Made by a program: the position numbers and the translations under genes
Notes under the pieces: model-generated
What the model was told of the DNA's origin: nothing
The model's database searches: none
What the model saw: the letters and a program-made list of their open reading frames with translations, nothing else
Shown: one piece after another, positions 30,292 through 38,195 of the stretch
How positions within the stretch are numbered: the stretch's first letter is position 1
Layout: each line of letters begins with the position of its first letter
NCBI RefSeq assembly: GCF_900111235.1
Contig: NZ_FOJI01000005.1
Span: 186,001-250,000 of the forward strand
DNA length: 64,000 nt
Direction of reading: 5' to 3'
DNA from: [Clostridium] fimetarium
GTDB taxonomy: Bacteria > Bacillota > Clostridia > Lachnospirales > Lachnospiraceae

Positions 30292-31530
30292 TTAAATAAC
30301 ATTGTAAGCCTTTTCGCCATGTAAAGATACATCTAACCCAATAGATTCGTCTTCCTTGCTAATTCTCAATTTAATAAATAGATCAATGACTTTCAATATT
30401 ATAAATGTTACAACAGCAGTGTATAATATTACAGCTCCAACTGCGATTAACTGAACTTTGAAAAGTTCAAAGTTTCCATAGAATAAACCATCAGCACCTG
30501 CAGAATTTACGGCTTTAGAAGAAAATATTCCGGTTGCAATTGTGCCCCATATACCAGCAACACCGTGACAACCAAATACATCAAGTGCATCGTCATATCC
30601 GAGTTTAGCTTTCAAAAAGACGATTGCAAAAAAGCATAAGGTTCCGCCGACTAGTCCAATAAACAAAGAGGACATAGGAGTTACATATCCACAACCTGGT
30701 GTTATTGCAACAAGACCAGCGATTGCTCCACTTATTGTTCCAAGTGTTGTAGGCTTTTTGTGAATTAACCATTCGCAGGCAGCAAACCCGATTGCACCTG
30801 CAGCTGCAGCTGAATTTGTAGTTAGGAAAGCATTTACAGCAGTTCCATTTATGGCAAGTGCACTTCCGGCATTAAATCCAAACCAGCCAAACCAAAGAAT
30901 TCCTCCACCTAAAACTGCCATAGGTATATGGTGTGGCTCTGAAACTTTTTTCTTCCTTTTTCCAATCACGATTGCGGCAACAAGGCCAGAAACACCGGAA
31001 TTTATCTCTACAACAAGTCCTCCTGCAAAATCTTGTACACCTAATTGTTTTAACCATCCAGCATTTTGTCCGGAACCACCCCATACCCAGTGTGCGATTG
31101 GAGCATACACAAAAGTACTCCATAACAAAATGAACATTATAAAAGCTGGGAATCTCATTCGTTCTGCGAAAGCGCCTGAGATTACAGCACCAGTTACGAC
31201 TGCAAACATCATTTGAAATATAACAAATAATAACTGTGGAATAGTTGTTGAATAATCAGCATTCGGTAAAATGCCAACATTGTTTAAAAAGGAAAAATCC
31301 AATCCGCCAAATAAACCGAATTTATCTGGACCAAAGGCTATAGAATATCCAATAAATATCCACTGCACAGATATAATAATTAATGCTACATAGCTATGTA
31401 ATGTTATACTCAGTACATTTTTGCTTTTTACCATACCTCCATAAAATAATGCTAAGCCTGGTATCATAACCATGACCAAAGCTGCTGATATGAGCACAAA
31501 AGCCATATCACTTCCATTAAGTCCGTCCAT
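30292..31530 (-). CDS. amtB: Ammonium transporter AmtB
   Basis: A 412-residue channel with eleven predicted helices. The family signature DFAGGLVVEINSGVSGLVAA and the twin pore histidines (in FGWFGFNAGSA-flanking IAHWVWGGSG and DVFGCHGVAGIWGT) are present. It moves ammonium into the cell and is expected to be gated by the neighbouring GlnK. The leader carries a terminator and a small hairpin that excludes it (31570-31629), so expression is probably controlled by antitermination. Confidence 0.95.
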   Translation of the reverse strand: MDGLNGSDMAFVLISAALVMVMIPGLALFYGGMVKSKNVLSITLHSYVALIIISVQWIFIGYSIAFGPDKFGLFGGLDFSFLNNVGILPNADYSTTIPQLLFVIFQMMFAVVTGAVISGAFAERMRFPAFIMFILLWSTFVYAPIAHWVWGGSGQNAGWLKQLGVQDFAGGLVVEINSGVSGLVAAIVIGKRKKKVSEPHHIPMAVLGGGILWFGWFGFNAGSALAINGTAVNAFLTTNSAAAAGAIGFAACEWLIHKKPTTLGTISGAIAGLVAITPGCGYVTPMSSLFIGLVGGTLCFFAIVFLKAKLGYDDALDVFGCHGVAGIWGTIATGIFSSKAVNSAGADGLFYGNFELFKVQLIAVGAVILYTAVVTFIILKVIDLFIKLRISKEDESIGLDVSLHGEKAYNVI

Positions 31531-31569
31531 TCGTAAATCTCCTTGGTTTTAGTTTTGTTTTTCTGCATT

Positions 31570-31621
31570 AAAAAAGCGTCCAGAAATAATAGAATTATAT
31601 AATTCTATTATTCTTAGACGC
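31570..31621 (-). terminator. Leader terminator upstream of amtB (attenuator)
   Basis: On the minus strand, GCGTC pairs with GACGC round a perfect 28-base AT-rich palindrome, followed by TTTTTT, about 40 bases before the amtB start. A terminator in this position, reading towards amtB, points to conditional termination. Confidence 0.75.
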
Positions 31622-31629
31622 CGTTGTCT
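31616..31629 (-). promoter_or_regulatory. Hexaloop hairpin overlapping the amtB leader terminator
   Basis: On the minus strand AGAC-AACGGC-GTCT forms a 4-bp stem with a six-base loop having A at position 1 and G at position 4, as in the RNA targets of ANTAR antiterminators. Its 3' strand is part of the terminator's 5' strand, so the two exclude each other. The usual first hexaloop hairpin is not clear: the next hairpin upstream (AGCAT/ATGCT) has a different loop. Confidence 0.5.
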
Positions 31630-31876
31630 TATTTAATTAATAGCATATAAAATGCTCTTGGTTAATTAACTATATTAACTTTATACATTATAATTTTTAA
31701 TTAATGAAAATACAATAGATTCTTTATTTTTTAAAGCATAATTAAAAATAAGTTTATTTTGGAATATTTTAAGACAATAATTACCAATAACACTATGTTT
31801 GACTTTTGTTAATTATAGAAGTAAAATATCATTAATATATAGCAATACAATATGATAAGTATGAATGTCTCTATCG

Positions 31877-31919
31877 TTCATGCTTGTATGAATGGTTTCA
31901 TCATTCATATTAGTATGAT
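31877..31919. promoter_or_regulatory. Two 16-bp inverted repeats (TTCATRY-N2-GTATGAW)
   Basis: 31877-31892 and 31904-31919 each read TTCAT..-2 bases-GTATGA. together with further ATGAA/TTCAT half-sites from 31858. They use the same half-site as the 21-bp operators of the sulfur island, but with a shorter spacer. They lie 60-100 bases before the HD-domain gene. Confidence 0.5.
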
Positions 31920-31977
31920 ATTTAAACAATTCTATTTAATGATTTATAGCTATAGTGGCGACGGAATGGAGGAAAAT

Positions 31978-32535
31978 ATGAACGCAAATATTACAAGGGT
32001 ACAAGCCTTCGAATTATTAAAGGATTATAACAAGGATGAATTTCATATTGAGCATGCAGAAATCGTTGAAAATACAATGCGATATTTTGCAAGAAAATTA
32101 GGGTATGTAGAAGATGAAGAATTCTGGGGAATCGTAGGACTACTTCATGATTTAGATTTTGAACAATATCCAGAAGAACATTGCATCAAAGGGCAAGAAA
32201 TTATGAGAACCCATGGAATAGATGAAGCAGTAATTCATGCAACAGCAAGCCATGGATATGGAATTACAGTAGATATTAAACCAGAGCATGAAATGGAGAA
32301 AGTTCTATTCGCAGTGGATGAACTTACTGGTCTTATTGGTGCGGTTGTATTAATGAGACCATCAAATAGTATTCAAGATCTAGAAATCAAGTCTGTGAAA
32401 AAGAAATATAAAAATGCAAAGTTTGCAGCAGGATGTTCTAGAGAGGTTATAGAGCGAGGCGCAGCTATGCTTGATTGGGAACTAGATGATTTAATCCAAA
32501 AGACAATAGATGCGCTTAAAACATTTAGAGACTAA
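31978..32535 (+). CDS. HD-domain hydrolase
   Basis: A 185-residue protein of the HD superfamily. The metal-binding pattern is FHIEHAEIVENTMRYFARKLG (first His), VGLLHDLDFEQYPEEH (HD pair), HATASHGYG and DELTGLIGAV (Asp). Members hydrolyse phosphate esters of nucleotides; the substrate is unknown. ATG 31978 is chosen because GGAGG lies 6 bases upstream; the frame stays open further upstream but without a ribosome site. A GNAT gene follows after 15 bases. Confidence 0.88.
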   Translation: MNANITRVQAFELLKDYNKDEFHIEHAEIVENTMRYFARKLGYVEDEEFWGIVGLLHDLDFEQYPEEHCIKGQEIMRTHGIDEAVIHATASHGYGITVDIKPEHEMEKVLFAVDELTGLIGAVVLMRPSNSIQDLEIKSVKKKYKNAKFAAGCSREVIERGAAMLDWELDDLIQKTIDALKTFRD

Positions 32536-32550
32536 GAGGAAAAATAACAG

Positions 32551-33159
32551 ATGGAAATCAAATTAAGATTGGCAAAATTGGAAGATGCCCAAGACATTTT
32601 GGATATTTATATCCCTTATATCAATGATTCAAATGTAACGTTTGAGTATGCAGCACCTTCTCTGAATGATTTCGAGAATAGAATGAAAATAATAATGAAG
32701 AATTATCCGTATATCGTTGCCGTTTGCAAAGAAAAGATTGTAGGCTATGCCTATGCACATAAACATATGGAACGAGCTGCTTACCAATGGAATGTGGAGA
32801 CTTCGATTTATGTGAAAGCTGACTTGAAACACCAAGGGATTGGTACATTATTATATCGTAAATTATTGGAAATATTAAAAGTGCAAAATGTTCAAAATGT
32901 TTATGGATGTGTTACATTACCGAATGAAAATAGTGAAAAAATGCACTATGCATTTGGTTTTCAATTGGTAGGAAAATTCCATAACACAGGATATAAATTT
33001 GGTGAATGGCATGATGTAGGGTGGTTTGAACTTTACATAGGAGATAAAGACGTGACCCAGCTGAACTTAAAAAATAGTCAGGAACATTTGATTATGAAAG
33101 AAGTTTTGCCAATAGATGAGATAGAAGAACAAGTTGATTTAATACTAAAATCTAGATAA
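32551..33159 (+). CDS. GNAT N-acetyltransferase, phosphinothricin/methionine-sulfone acetyltransferase-like
   Basis: A 202-residue acetyltransferase. IRLAKLEDAQDILDIYIPYI-like start (LRLAKLEDAQ), FEYAAPSLNDFENRM, GYAYAHKHMERAAYQWNVETSIYV and the acetyl-CoA loop HQGIGTLLYRKL, then YGCVTLPNENSEKMHYAFGFQLVGKFHNTGYKFGEWHDVGW, match the Pat family. Some Pat proteins acetylate L-methionine sulfone and sulfoximine; this would fit the sulfur amino acid neighbourhood, but the substrate is inferred. About 35 extra residues at the C-terminus have no clear match. Confidence 0.85.
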   Translation: MEIKLRLAKLEDAQDILDIYIPYINDSNVTFEYAAPSLNDFENRMKIIMKNYPYIVAVCKEKIVGYAYAHKHMERAAYQWNVETSIYVKADLKHQGIGTLLYRKLLEILKVQNVQNVYGCVTLPNENSEKMHYAFGFQLVGKFHNTGYKFGEWHDVGWFELYIGDKDVTQLNLKNSQEHLIMKEVLPIDEIEEQVDLILKSR

Positions 33160-33237
33160 TGAGTAATAAAATTTCAATTAATCATAATTAAAATAAATCC
33201 GAATAACAAAATTAAATAGAATATATTCAAAAATATA

Positions 33238-33266
33238 TTGACAAATAAAAATATATGGTATACTAT
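33238..33266 (+). promoter_or_regulatory. Promoter of the met leader and metNIQ
   Basis: TTGACA at 33238-33243. The -10 is TATACT (33259, 15-base spacer) or TACTAT (33261, 17-base spacer). The same promoter block is repeated at 36294. Confidence 0.7.
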
Positions 33267-33275
33267 TACATACAA

Positions 33276-33296
33276 TTCATATATATATACTATGAA
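33276..33296. promoter_or_regulatory. 21-bp palindromic operator, site 1
   Basis: TTCATA-N9-TATGAA lies just past the expected transcription start. An identical copy is at 36332, and close relatives are at 46879 and 58411. The position suggests a repressor site. Confidence 0.65.
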
Positions 33297-33311
33297 ATGG
33301 AGGGAACGATT

Positions 33312-33428
33312 ATGAACGTTGGAATAAAGGTTCAAACAAGTGAGTTTAAGATGATAAAGATGTGTTGCTGTCACAGTATGTTTATGCCAATGAACATAGC
33401 TACTTTTCCTATACCTATGCAAACCTGA
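33312..33428 (+). CDS. Cys/Met-rich leader peptide of metNIQ
   Basis: A 38-codon frame with a good GGAGG site. It has seven Met codons and three consecutive Cys codons (residues 18-20, in KMCCCHSMFMPM). The stop codon lies inside the first strand of a large hairpin that competes with a terminator. This is the layout of ribosome-mediated attenuation: stalling at scarce Cys- or Met-tRNA would change which hairpin forms. A role as a stable protein is unlikely but not excluded. Confidence 0.75.
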   Translation: MNVGIKVQTSEFKMIKMCCCHSMFMPMNIATFPIPMQT

Positions 33429-33471
33429 TTATTTTGATTTGATAATTATTAATTGTCAATAATAAACAGGT
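33423..33471 (+). promoter_or_regulatory. Antiterminator hairpin in the met leader
   Basis: ACCTG-ATTATT (33423-33433) pairs with AATAAT-AAA-CAGGT (33458-33471), closed by an inner GATAATT/AATTGTC stem. Its 3' strand (CAGGT) is the 5' strand of the terminator at 33466, so only one can form. Confidence 0.7.
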
Positions 33472-33495
33472 GCATTAATTTGTATCTGTTTTTTT
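33466..33495 (+). terminator. Attenuator terminator before metN
   Basis: ACAGGTGCA pairs with TGTATCTGT (two G-U pairs) over a TTAATT loop and is followed by a seven-T run, 50 bases before metN. Confidence 0.8.
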
Positions 33496-33544
33496 AGTTT
33501 GAAAATGTGTCTTGCTAAAGCAAGCCTCAGGAATGGAGATATGA

Positions 33545-34549
33545 ATGGAATCAATTATACAAGTGAAAAATTTATCCAAGACATTTGAAAACGGAGTAAT
33601 CGCACTTGAGGATGTCAGTATTGACATTCATAAAGGTTCCGTATTTGGGATTATTGGAATGTCGGGTGCCGGTAAAAGTACATTGGTACGATGTTTAAAT
33701 TATTTAGAAAAACCGACAAGTGGAAATGTAATTATAAATGGAAAAGATTTAAAGAACTTATCAAGTAACGAATTAAAATTTGCTAGAACGAAGATTGGAA
33801 TGATATTTCAAAGTTTTAATCTTCTAATGCAACGAAATGTAATCGATAATATTTGTTTTCCTATGGAAATTTTAGGAATTAAAAAAAAGGATGCTCGTAA
33901 GCGGGCAAAGGAATTGCTTGATATTGTCGACCTTAGTGACAAAGAAAAGGCATATCCGGTGCAACTGTCCGGTGGTCAGAAGCAAAGAATCGCAATCGCA
34001 AGGGCACTTGCAAATAATCCAGAAATACTTTTGTGTGACGAGGCTACAAGCGCATTGGATCCCAATACTACAAAATCAATCTTGAGATTACTAAAAGAGA
34101 TTAATGAAAAATATCAAATTACAATTGTTATTATTACACATGAAATGGCAGTCATCCAGGAAATATGTACGGATGTGGCAATTTTACAAAATGGTAAGTT
34201 GGTTGAGCAAGGTAGTGTAACAGAAATATTTACTGCACCAAAGACAGAGGAAGCAAAAAAACTTATATTCCAAGAAGAAACAAAGATCTTACGGATGCAA
34301 GGAGAACATTGTGTCAGGGTTGTATTTAGTGAAAATTCAGCGTTTGAACCCGTAATTGGAAATATGATTTTACATTTTAAAACGCCAGTTAATATTTTGC
34401 TTGCGGATACAAAAAACATAAATGGAGTAGCTGTTGGTGAAATGATACTTCAATTGTCGGAAAAAGAAGAAATTGCAAATCAGATGATTGAATATTTGAA
34501 GGAAAGAAAGTTACATGTAGAGGAGGTTCAAGATTATGTTATTCACTGA
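33545..34549 (+). CDS. metN: Methionine ABC transporter ATP-binding protein MetN
   Basis: A 334-residue ATPase. Walker A GMSGAGKST, Q-loop FQSFNLL, signature LSGGQKQR, Walker B ILLCDEAT and the switch His in IITHEM are present. Residues about 250-334 form the C-terminal ACT-like NIL domain, which in MetN binds methionine and inhibits transport. It drives uptake of L- and D-methionine and related compounds with MetI and MetQ. The 3' end overlaps metI by 14 bases. Confidence 0.95.
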   Translation: MESIIQVKNLSKTFENGVIALEDVSIDIHKGSVFGIIGMSGAGKSTLVRCLNYLEKPTSGNVIINGKDLKNLSSNELKFARTKIGMIFQSFNLLMQRNVIDNICFPMEILGIKKKDARKRAKELLDIVDLSDKEKAYPVQLSGGQKQRIAIARALANNPEILLCDEATSALDPNTTKSILRLLKEINEKYQITIVIITHEMAVIQEICTDVAILQNGKLVEQGSVTEIFTAPKTEEAKKLIFQEETKILRMQGEHCVRVVFSENSAFEPVIGNMILHFKTPVNILLADTKNINGVAVGEMILQLSEKEEIANQMIEYLKERKLHVEEVQDYVIH

Positions 34550-35204
34550 TACAGTAATCAAAATGATTATTCAGGGATTATACGATACCCTATATATGAC
34601 AATCATTTCAACTTTAATGGCATACGTACTTGGAATCCCCCTCGGAATTGCACTAGCAATAACAGATAATAAAGGTATTAAACCTAATGTACTTATTTAT
34701 AAAATACTTGATTTGATTTCTAATATTATACGAAGCGTCCCATTTTTGATTTTACTTATATTAGTTATGCCAATTACAAAGTTAATTGTAGGTAAGACTT
34801 ATGGATCTAGTGCTACTATTGTTCCACTGGTAATTGCAGCAGCACCTTTTATTGCTAGAATGGTAGAATCATCACTTCAAGAAGTTGATAAGGGAGTGAT
34901 TGAAGCAGCACAAAGTATGGGTGCAGGAACATTTACAATCATATGGAAAGTTTTGATAGTTGAAGCTAGAACTTCATTGATTGTTGGAATGACCATAGCA
35001 CTTGGAACAATTCTAGGTTACTCTGCAATGGCGGGAATCGTTGGTGGTGGAGGACTCGGAGATATAGCTATTCGCTACGGATTTTATCGTAGTGAAACAG
35101 ATATCATGATAGCTACAGTTGTTATTTTAGTTGTATTGGTACAGTCGTTACAGGGAGTAGGAATGATGGCTTCGAGAAGATTAGATAAAAGAAAGTTAAA
35201 TTGA
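34536..35204 (+). CDS. metI: Methionine ABC transporter permease MetI
   Basis: A 222-residue permease with about five membrane helices and the ABC-contact loop EAAQSMGAGTFTIIWKVLIVEAR. It overlaps metN, so translation is coupled. Confidence 0.95.
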   Translation: MLFTDTVIKMIIQGLYDTLYMTIISTLMAYVLGIPLGIALAITDNKGIKPNVLIYKILDLISNIIRSVPFLILLILVMPITKLIVGKTYGSSATIVPLVIAAAPFIARMVESSLQEVDKGVIEAAQSMGAGTFTIIWKVLIVEARTSLIVGMTIALGTILGYSAMAGIVGGGGLGDIAIRYGFYRSETDIMIATVVILVVLVQSLQGVGMMASRRLDKRKLN

Positions 35205-35281
35205 TTTTTTTGTTTGGTTTAAATAATTAGACTTATAAAAATAAATATGAAATCGCGTATAAAACGCAAAAGGAGGATATT

Positions 35282-36112
35282 ATGAAAAAAAGAGCATTGG
35301 CATTACTATTAACAGTGGGATTAGTAGCAGGGGTGTTGGTAGGCTGTGGATCAGGTACTTCATCAAACAATTCAACAGCATCAAAAGGAACAATAACAGT
35401 TGCCGCGTCTGAAACACCGCATTCAGAAATATTAGCAGAGGCAAAGACAATTCTTGCACAACAAGGATGGGATCTTCAAGTTACTGTATTTCAGGATTAC
35501 GTTCAGCCGAATTTAGTGGTAGAAAGCGGACAGTTTGATGCAAATTATTTTCAGCATGTACCATATTTGGAAAGCTTCAATAAAGAAAACAAAACAAATC
35601 TTGTAGATGCGGGTGATATCCACTATGAACCATTCGGAATCTATCCTGGAACTAAAAAAGATCTATCTCTACTTACAAAAGGTGATGTAATTGCAGTTCC
35701 AAATGACACTACAAATGAAGCAAGAGCGCTGTTATTACTTCAGGACAATGGAATTATCAAATTGAAAGACGGAGTAGGGTTATCTGCAACTGTAAATGAT
35801 ATCAAAGAAAATGCAAAAGGCGTTGTAATTAAAGAATTAGAAGCTGCTCAGGTTTCAAGAATAAAAAGTGAAGTTGCATTTGTAGTATTAAATGGAAATT
35901 ATGCACTAGAAGCAGGATTTTCTGTTGCAAAAGATGCAGTAGCATACGAAAAAGCTGATTCACAAGCTGCAAAAACCTATGTAAACATTATCGCAGTTAA
36001 AAAAGGAAATGAACAAAAAGAAGGTATCGTAGCATTAGTGAAAGTCTTGAAGTCTGACGAAATCAAGCAATTTATTAATGATAAATATGCTGGAGCAGTA
36101 ATCCCATACTAA
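35282..36112 (+). CDS. metQ: Methionine-binding lipoprotein MetQ (NlpA family)
   Basis: A 276-residue substrate-binding lipoprotein. The lipobox is LVGC, with the anchoring Cys near residue 22. The NlpA-family blocks are ITVAASETPHSEIL, FQDYVQPNLVVESGQFDANYFQHVPYLESF, EPFGIYPG and IAVPNDTTNEARALLLLQ. It catches methionine or derivatives outside the cell and delivers them to MetNI. Terminator at 36180. Confidence 0.95.
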   Translation: MKKRALALLLTVGLVAGVLVGCGSGTSSNNSTASKGTITVAASETPHSEILAEAKTILAQQGWDLQVTVFQDYVQPNLVVESGQFDANYFQHVPYLESFNKENKTNLVDAGDIHYEPFGIYPGTKKDLSLLTKGDVIAVPNDTTNEARALLLLQDNGIIKLKDGVGLSATVNDIKENAKGVVIKELEAAQVSRIKSEVAFVVLNGNYALEAGFSVAKDAVAYEKADSQAAKTYVNIIAVKKGNEQKEGIVALVKVLKSDEIKQFINDKYAGAVIPY

Positions 36113-36179
36113 GGTTAGTGATTTTTAAGTAATATTGAAGTTCATATATTATAGATAATTCATAAAACTGACCAGACAG

Positions 36180-36223
36180 CTGGAGGTTTTAGATAAGATG
36201 TAAAACTTGTCTAAAGCCTCCAG
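36180..36223 (+). terminator. Terminator after metQ
   Basis: CTGGAGG..TTTAGATAAG pairs with CTTGTCTAAA..CCTCCAG and ends in TCTTTATTTT. A related hairpin follows the next gene (36647). Confidence 0.85.
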
Positions 36224-36293
36224 TCTTTATTTTAAAGACTAGGTGATGCAAGGGATATTCCGTACCAAAAAAATATTTAATAGTAAAAAAATA

Positions 36294-36322
36294 TTGACAA
36301 ATTTCAAAAAATGGTATAACAT
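36294..36322 (+). promoter_or_regulatory. Promoter of the yezD-like gene (copy of the met promoter)
   Basis: TTGACA at 36294-36299, with TATAAC at 36315 (15-base spacer) or TAACAT at 36317 (17-base spacer). The block from here to 36352 is nearly identical to 33238-33296. Confidence 0.65.
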
Positions 36323-36331
36323 TACATACAA

Positions 36332-36352
36332 TTCATATATATATACTATGAA
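36332..36352. promoter_or_regulatory. 21-bp palindromic operator, site 2
   Basis: Identical to site 1 (TTCATA-N9-TATGAA), in the same position relative to the promoter. Confidence 0.65.
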
Positions 36353-36361
36353 AAGAAAAAT

Positions 36362-36430
36362 ACCTGATTTCACTGATCTAATAATTGTTTTATGTCAATG
36401 ATGAACAGGTGCATTTACAATATTTGCATT
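36362..36430 (+). repeat. Degenerate second copy of the met leader
   Basis: ACCTGATT and AACAGGTGCATTT of the met leader are repeated here in the same order, but the long leader peptide is missing and no terminator stem can be formed after CAGGTGCA. A 17-codon frame (ATG 36349, ending in LCQ) runs through it. It looks like a duplicated regulatory region that lost attenuation. Confidence 0.6.
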
Positions 36431-36477
36431 TTCTAACATAAACAGTTCAGGATAGTGAAAGTAGTGGGGTGGTATAT

Positions 36478-36630
36478 TTGAAAGAGGTTAGCAGTTATGA
36501 TAAGCTAGAGGGCGAAGATATAAAGCTTTTATTAGAATACATAAAAAAAATCAAGTATGGTTCAGTGACCGTCAATATACAAGATGGAAAAATTGTTCAA
36601 ATTGAAAAAAGTGAAAAGATACGGTTATAA
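36478..36630 (+). CDS. YezD family (DUF2292) small protein
   Basis: A 50-residue protein starting at TTG 36478 with a weak GGGTGG ribosome site. The core LLEYIKKIKYGSVTVNIQDG and KIVQIEKSEKIRL matches the YezD/DUF2292 family, small proteins frequently found beside sulfur assimilation genes in Firmicutes and other bacteria. The function is unknown; a small nucleic-acid-binding or regulatory role is possible. It has its own copy of the met promoter and operator and its own terminator. Confidence 0.8.
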   Translation: MKEVSSYDKLEGEDIKLLLEYIKKIKYGSVTVNIQDGKIVQIEKSEKIRL

Positions 36631-36646
36631 AACTGACTAGACAACT

Positions 36647-36694
36647 AGAGGTTTTGAAATTTGCATTATGCAGATTCCAAAGCCTCTTTTTTTT
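36647..36694 (+). terminator. Terminator after the yezD-like gene
   Basis: AGAGG..TTTGAAAT..TGCA pairs with TGCA..ATTCCAAAGCCTCT and runs into eight or more T. Confidence 0.85.
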
Positions 36695-36780
36695 ATCAAA
36701 AAATGAGTTTCAGATAGCATTAAATACGATGCAGCAAAAAACCATTTTAAGATCAATAATAAAATAAATAGGGTGATGTA

Positions 36781-38145
36781 TTGAATGATAGCAAGAAGAA
36801 TATACGATTTTTAATTTTAACCCTTGCATGGCCTGCAATAATTGAATATGCATTACAGACAGTAGGATCATATGTAAATTACATAATGGTGGGCCAATTA
36901 GGAATTCAAGCATCAGCTATAGTTGGACTAAATTTTGAAGTGAACTTTTTAGTAAAAGGAATCAATATGGCAATTGGAATTGGCATATTAGTATATATTG
37001 CAAAAGCAGTTGGAGAAGGCGATTATACAAAGATTCAAAAAGGAACGAAACAAGGTGTATTAATCGCAATCATAGTTGGTGTTTTAGAATTTATAGTTAT
37101 GATGTTAATATGTCCAATATTACCGAGTTGGCTTGGAGCTGATAAAGCAATCCAGCAAAATGCGGTTCAATACTTTTTAATAATATATGCACCTATATTA
37201 TTTATATCAATTAATATAATCATTGGTTCGATGCTAAAAGCTGCAGGTGATATGAAGACACCAATGTATGTAAATGTTTTTGTAAACTTTGTAAATATAG
37301 TTTTAAATTTTCTCCTTATATATGACAGTCATACATACGGTGTTGGAAAATATTCAATTCATATAATAGGCGCAAATTTAAATGTAATCGGAGCTGCAAT
37401 AGCAACTTCCATAGCGGCAGTACTCGGTGGAATATTGATGCTGATCGGTTTGTATAAAAATAAAACTGTAGCACCAGGAAAATTAACTTTTATGATAGAT
37501 AAACAAATCATAAAAAAGTTTATGGTAGTTGGTATGCCTGTATTATTTAGTAGAATTATTTCGAGCTTTGGTAGGGTTTTATTCACAGTATTCATTGCAG
37601 GATTGGGAACTACAGCTTTTGCTGCACATTCAATTGCATTTACTGCAGAGTCAGCATTTTATATTCCCGTTATTGGGTTTCAAGCCGCAGTTACAACCAT
37701 TGCAAGTATTACAGCGGGAGAGAAAAATCAGGATAAATTAAATAAGATCACAAGCGAAACCGTTAAAATGACGTCTGGCATCATGATTTTGATGGGAATT
37801 ATACTTTTTGTATTTTCAAAGCAGATTATTCAGATATTCACAAAAGATTTAGAGGTTATTACCATTGGTAGTAATTTGCTCAGAATTGTTTCGATAAATG
37901 AGCCGTTATTCGCAATATATGTTGTGTTAGAAGGAATATTTAATGGGATTGGGAAAACGAAAATACCGTTAAAAATATCATTGATATCTTTATGGTGCAT
38001 CAGAGTTATGGGTACATTGATTTGTTTGAAGATTTTTAACATGGGATTATATTCAGCATGGATATGCATGATATTAGATAATATAGTTCATTGTATTTTA
38101 TTGATATATAGCTATAAAAGAAATCAAAAAACTTTATTATGTTAA
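36781..38145 (+). CDS. MATE family multidrug/metabolite exporter
   Basis: A 454-residue membrane protein with about twelve helices and two homologous halves (LAWPAIIEYALQTVGSYVNYIMVGQLG and GMPVLFSRIISSFGRVLFTVFIAGLG). MATE proteins export cations or small organic molecules in exchange for Na+ or H+. The start is TTG 36781 after GGGTGAT. Its place just before cysK suggests it could export a sulfur metabolite, but the substrate is unknown. Confidence 0.9.
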   Translation: MNDSKKNIRFLILTLAWPAIIEYALQTVGSYVNYIMVGQLGIQASAIVGLNFEVNFLVKGINMAIGIGILVYIAKAVGEGDYTKIQKGTKQGVLIAIIVGVLEFIVMMLICPILPSWLGADKAIQQNAVQYFLIIYAPILFISINIIIGSMLKAAGDMKTPMYVNVFVNFVNIVLNFLLIYDSHTYGVGKYSIHIIGANLNVIGAAIATSIAAVLGGILMLIGLYKNKTVAPGKLTFMIDKQIIKKFMVVGMPVLFSRIISSFGRVLFTVFIAGLGTTAFAAHSIAFTAESAFYIPVIGFQAAVTTIASITAGEKNQDKLNKITSETVKMTSGIMILMGIILFVFSKQIIQIFTKDLEVITIGSNLLRIVSINEPLFAIYVVLEGIFNGIGKTKIPLKISLISLWCIRVMGTLICLKIFNMGLYSAWICMILDNIVHCILLIYSYKRNQKTLLC

Positions 38146-38195
38146 AAGAATTTTCCTAGATATATAAAATTTTTTAATTTAAGGAGGAAATGGTT

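Noticed and set aside
30851-31216. Long plus-strand frames opposite amtB, and similar frames opposite kdpA, kdpB and kdpD
   Set aside because: They are antisense shadows of strongly supported genes, without ribosome sites or family signatures.
33174-33545. SAM (S-box) riboswitch or Met T-box before metNIQ
   Set aside because: No S-box core and no T-box AGGGTGGNACCGCG-like sequence could be found; the leader is better explained by a peptide attenuator.
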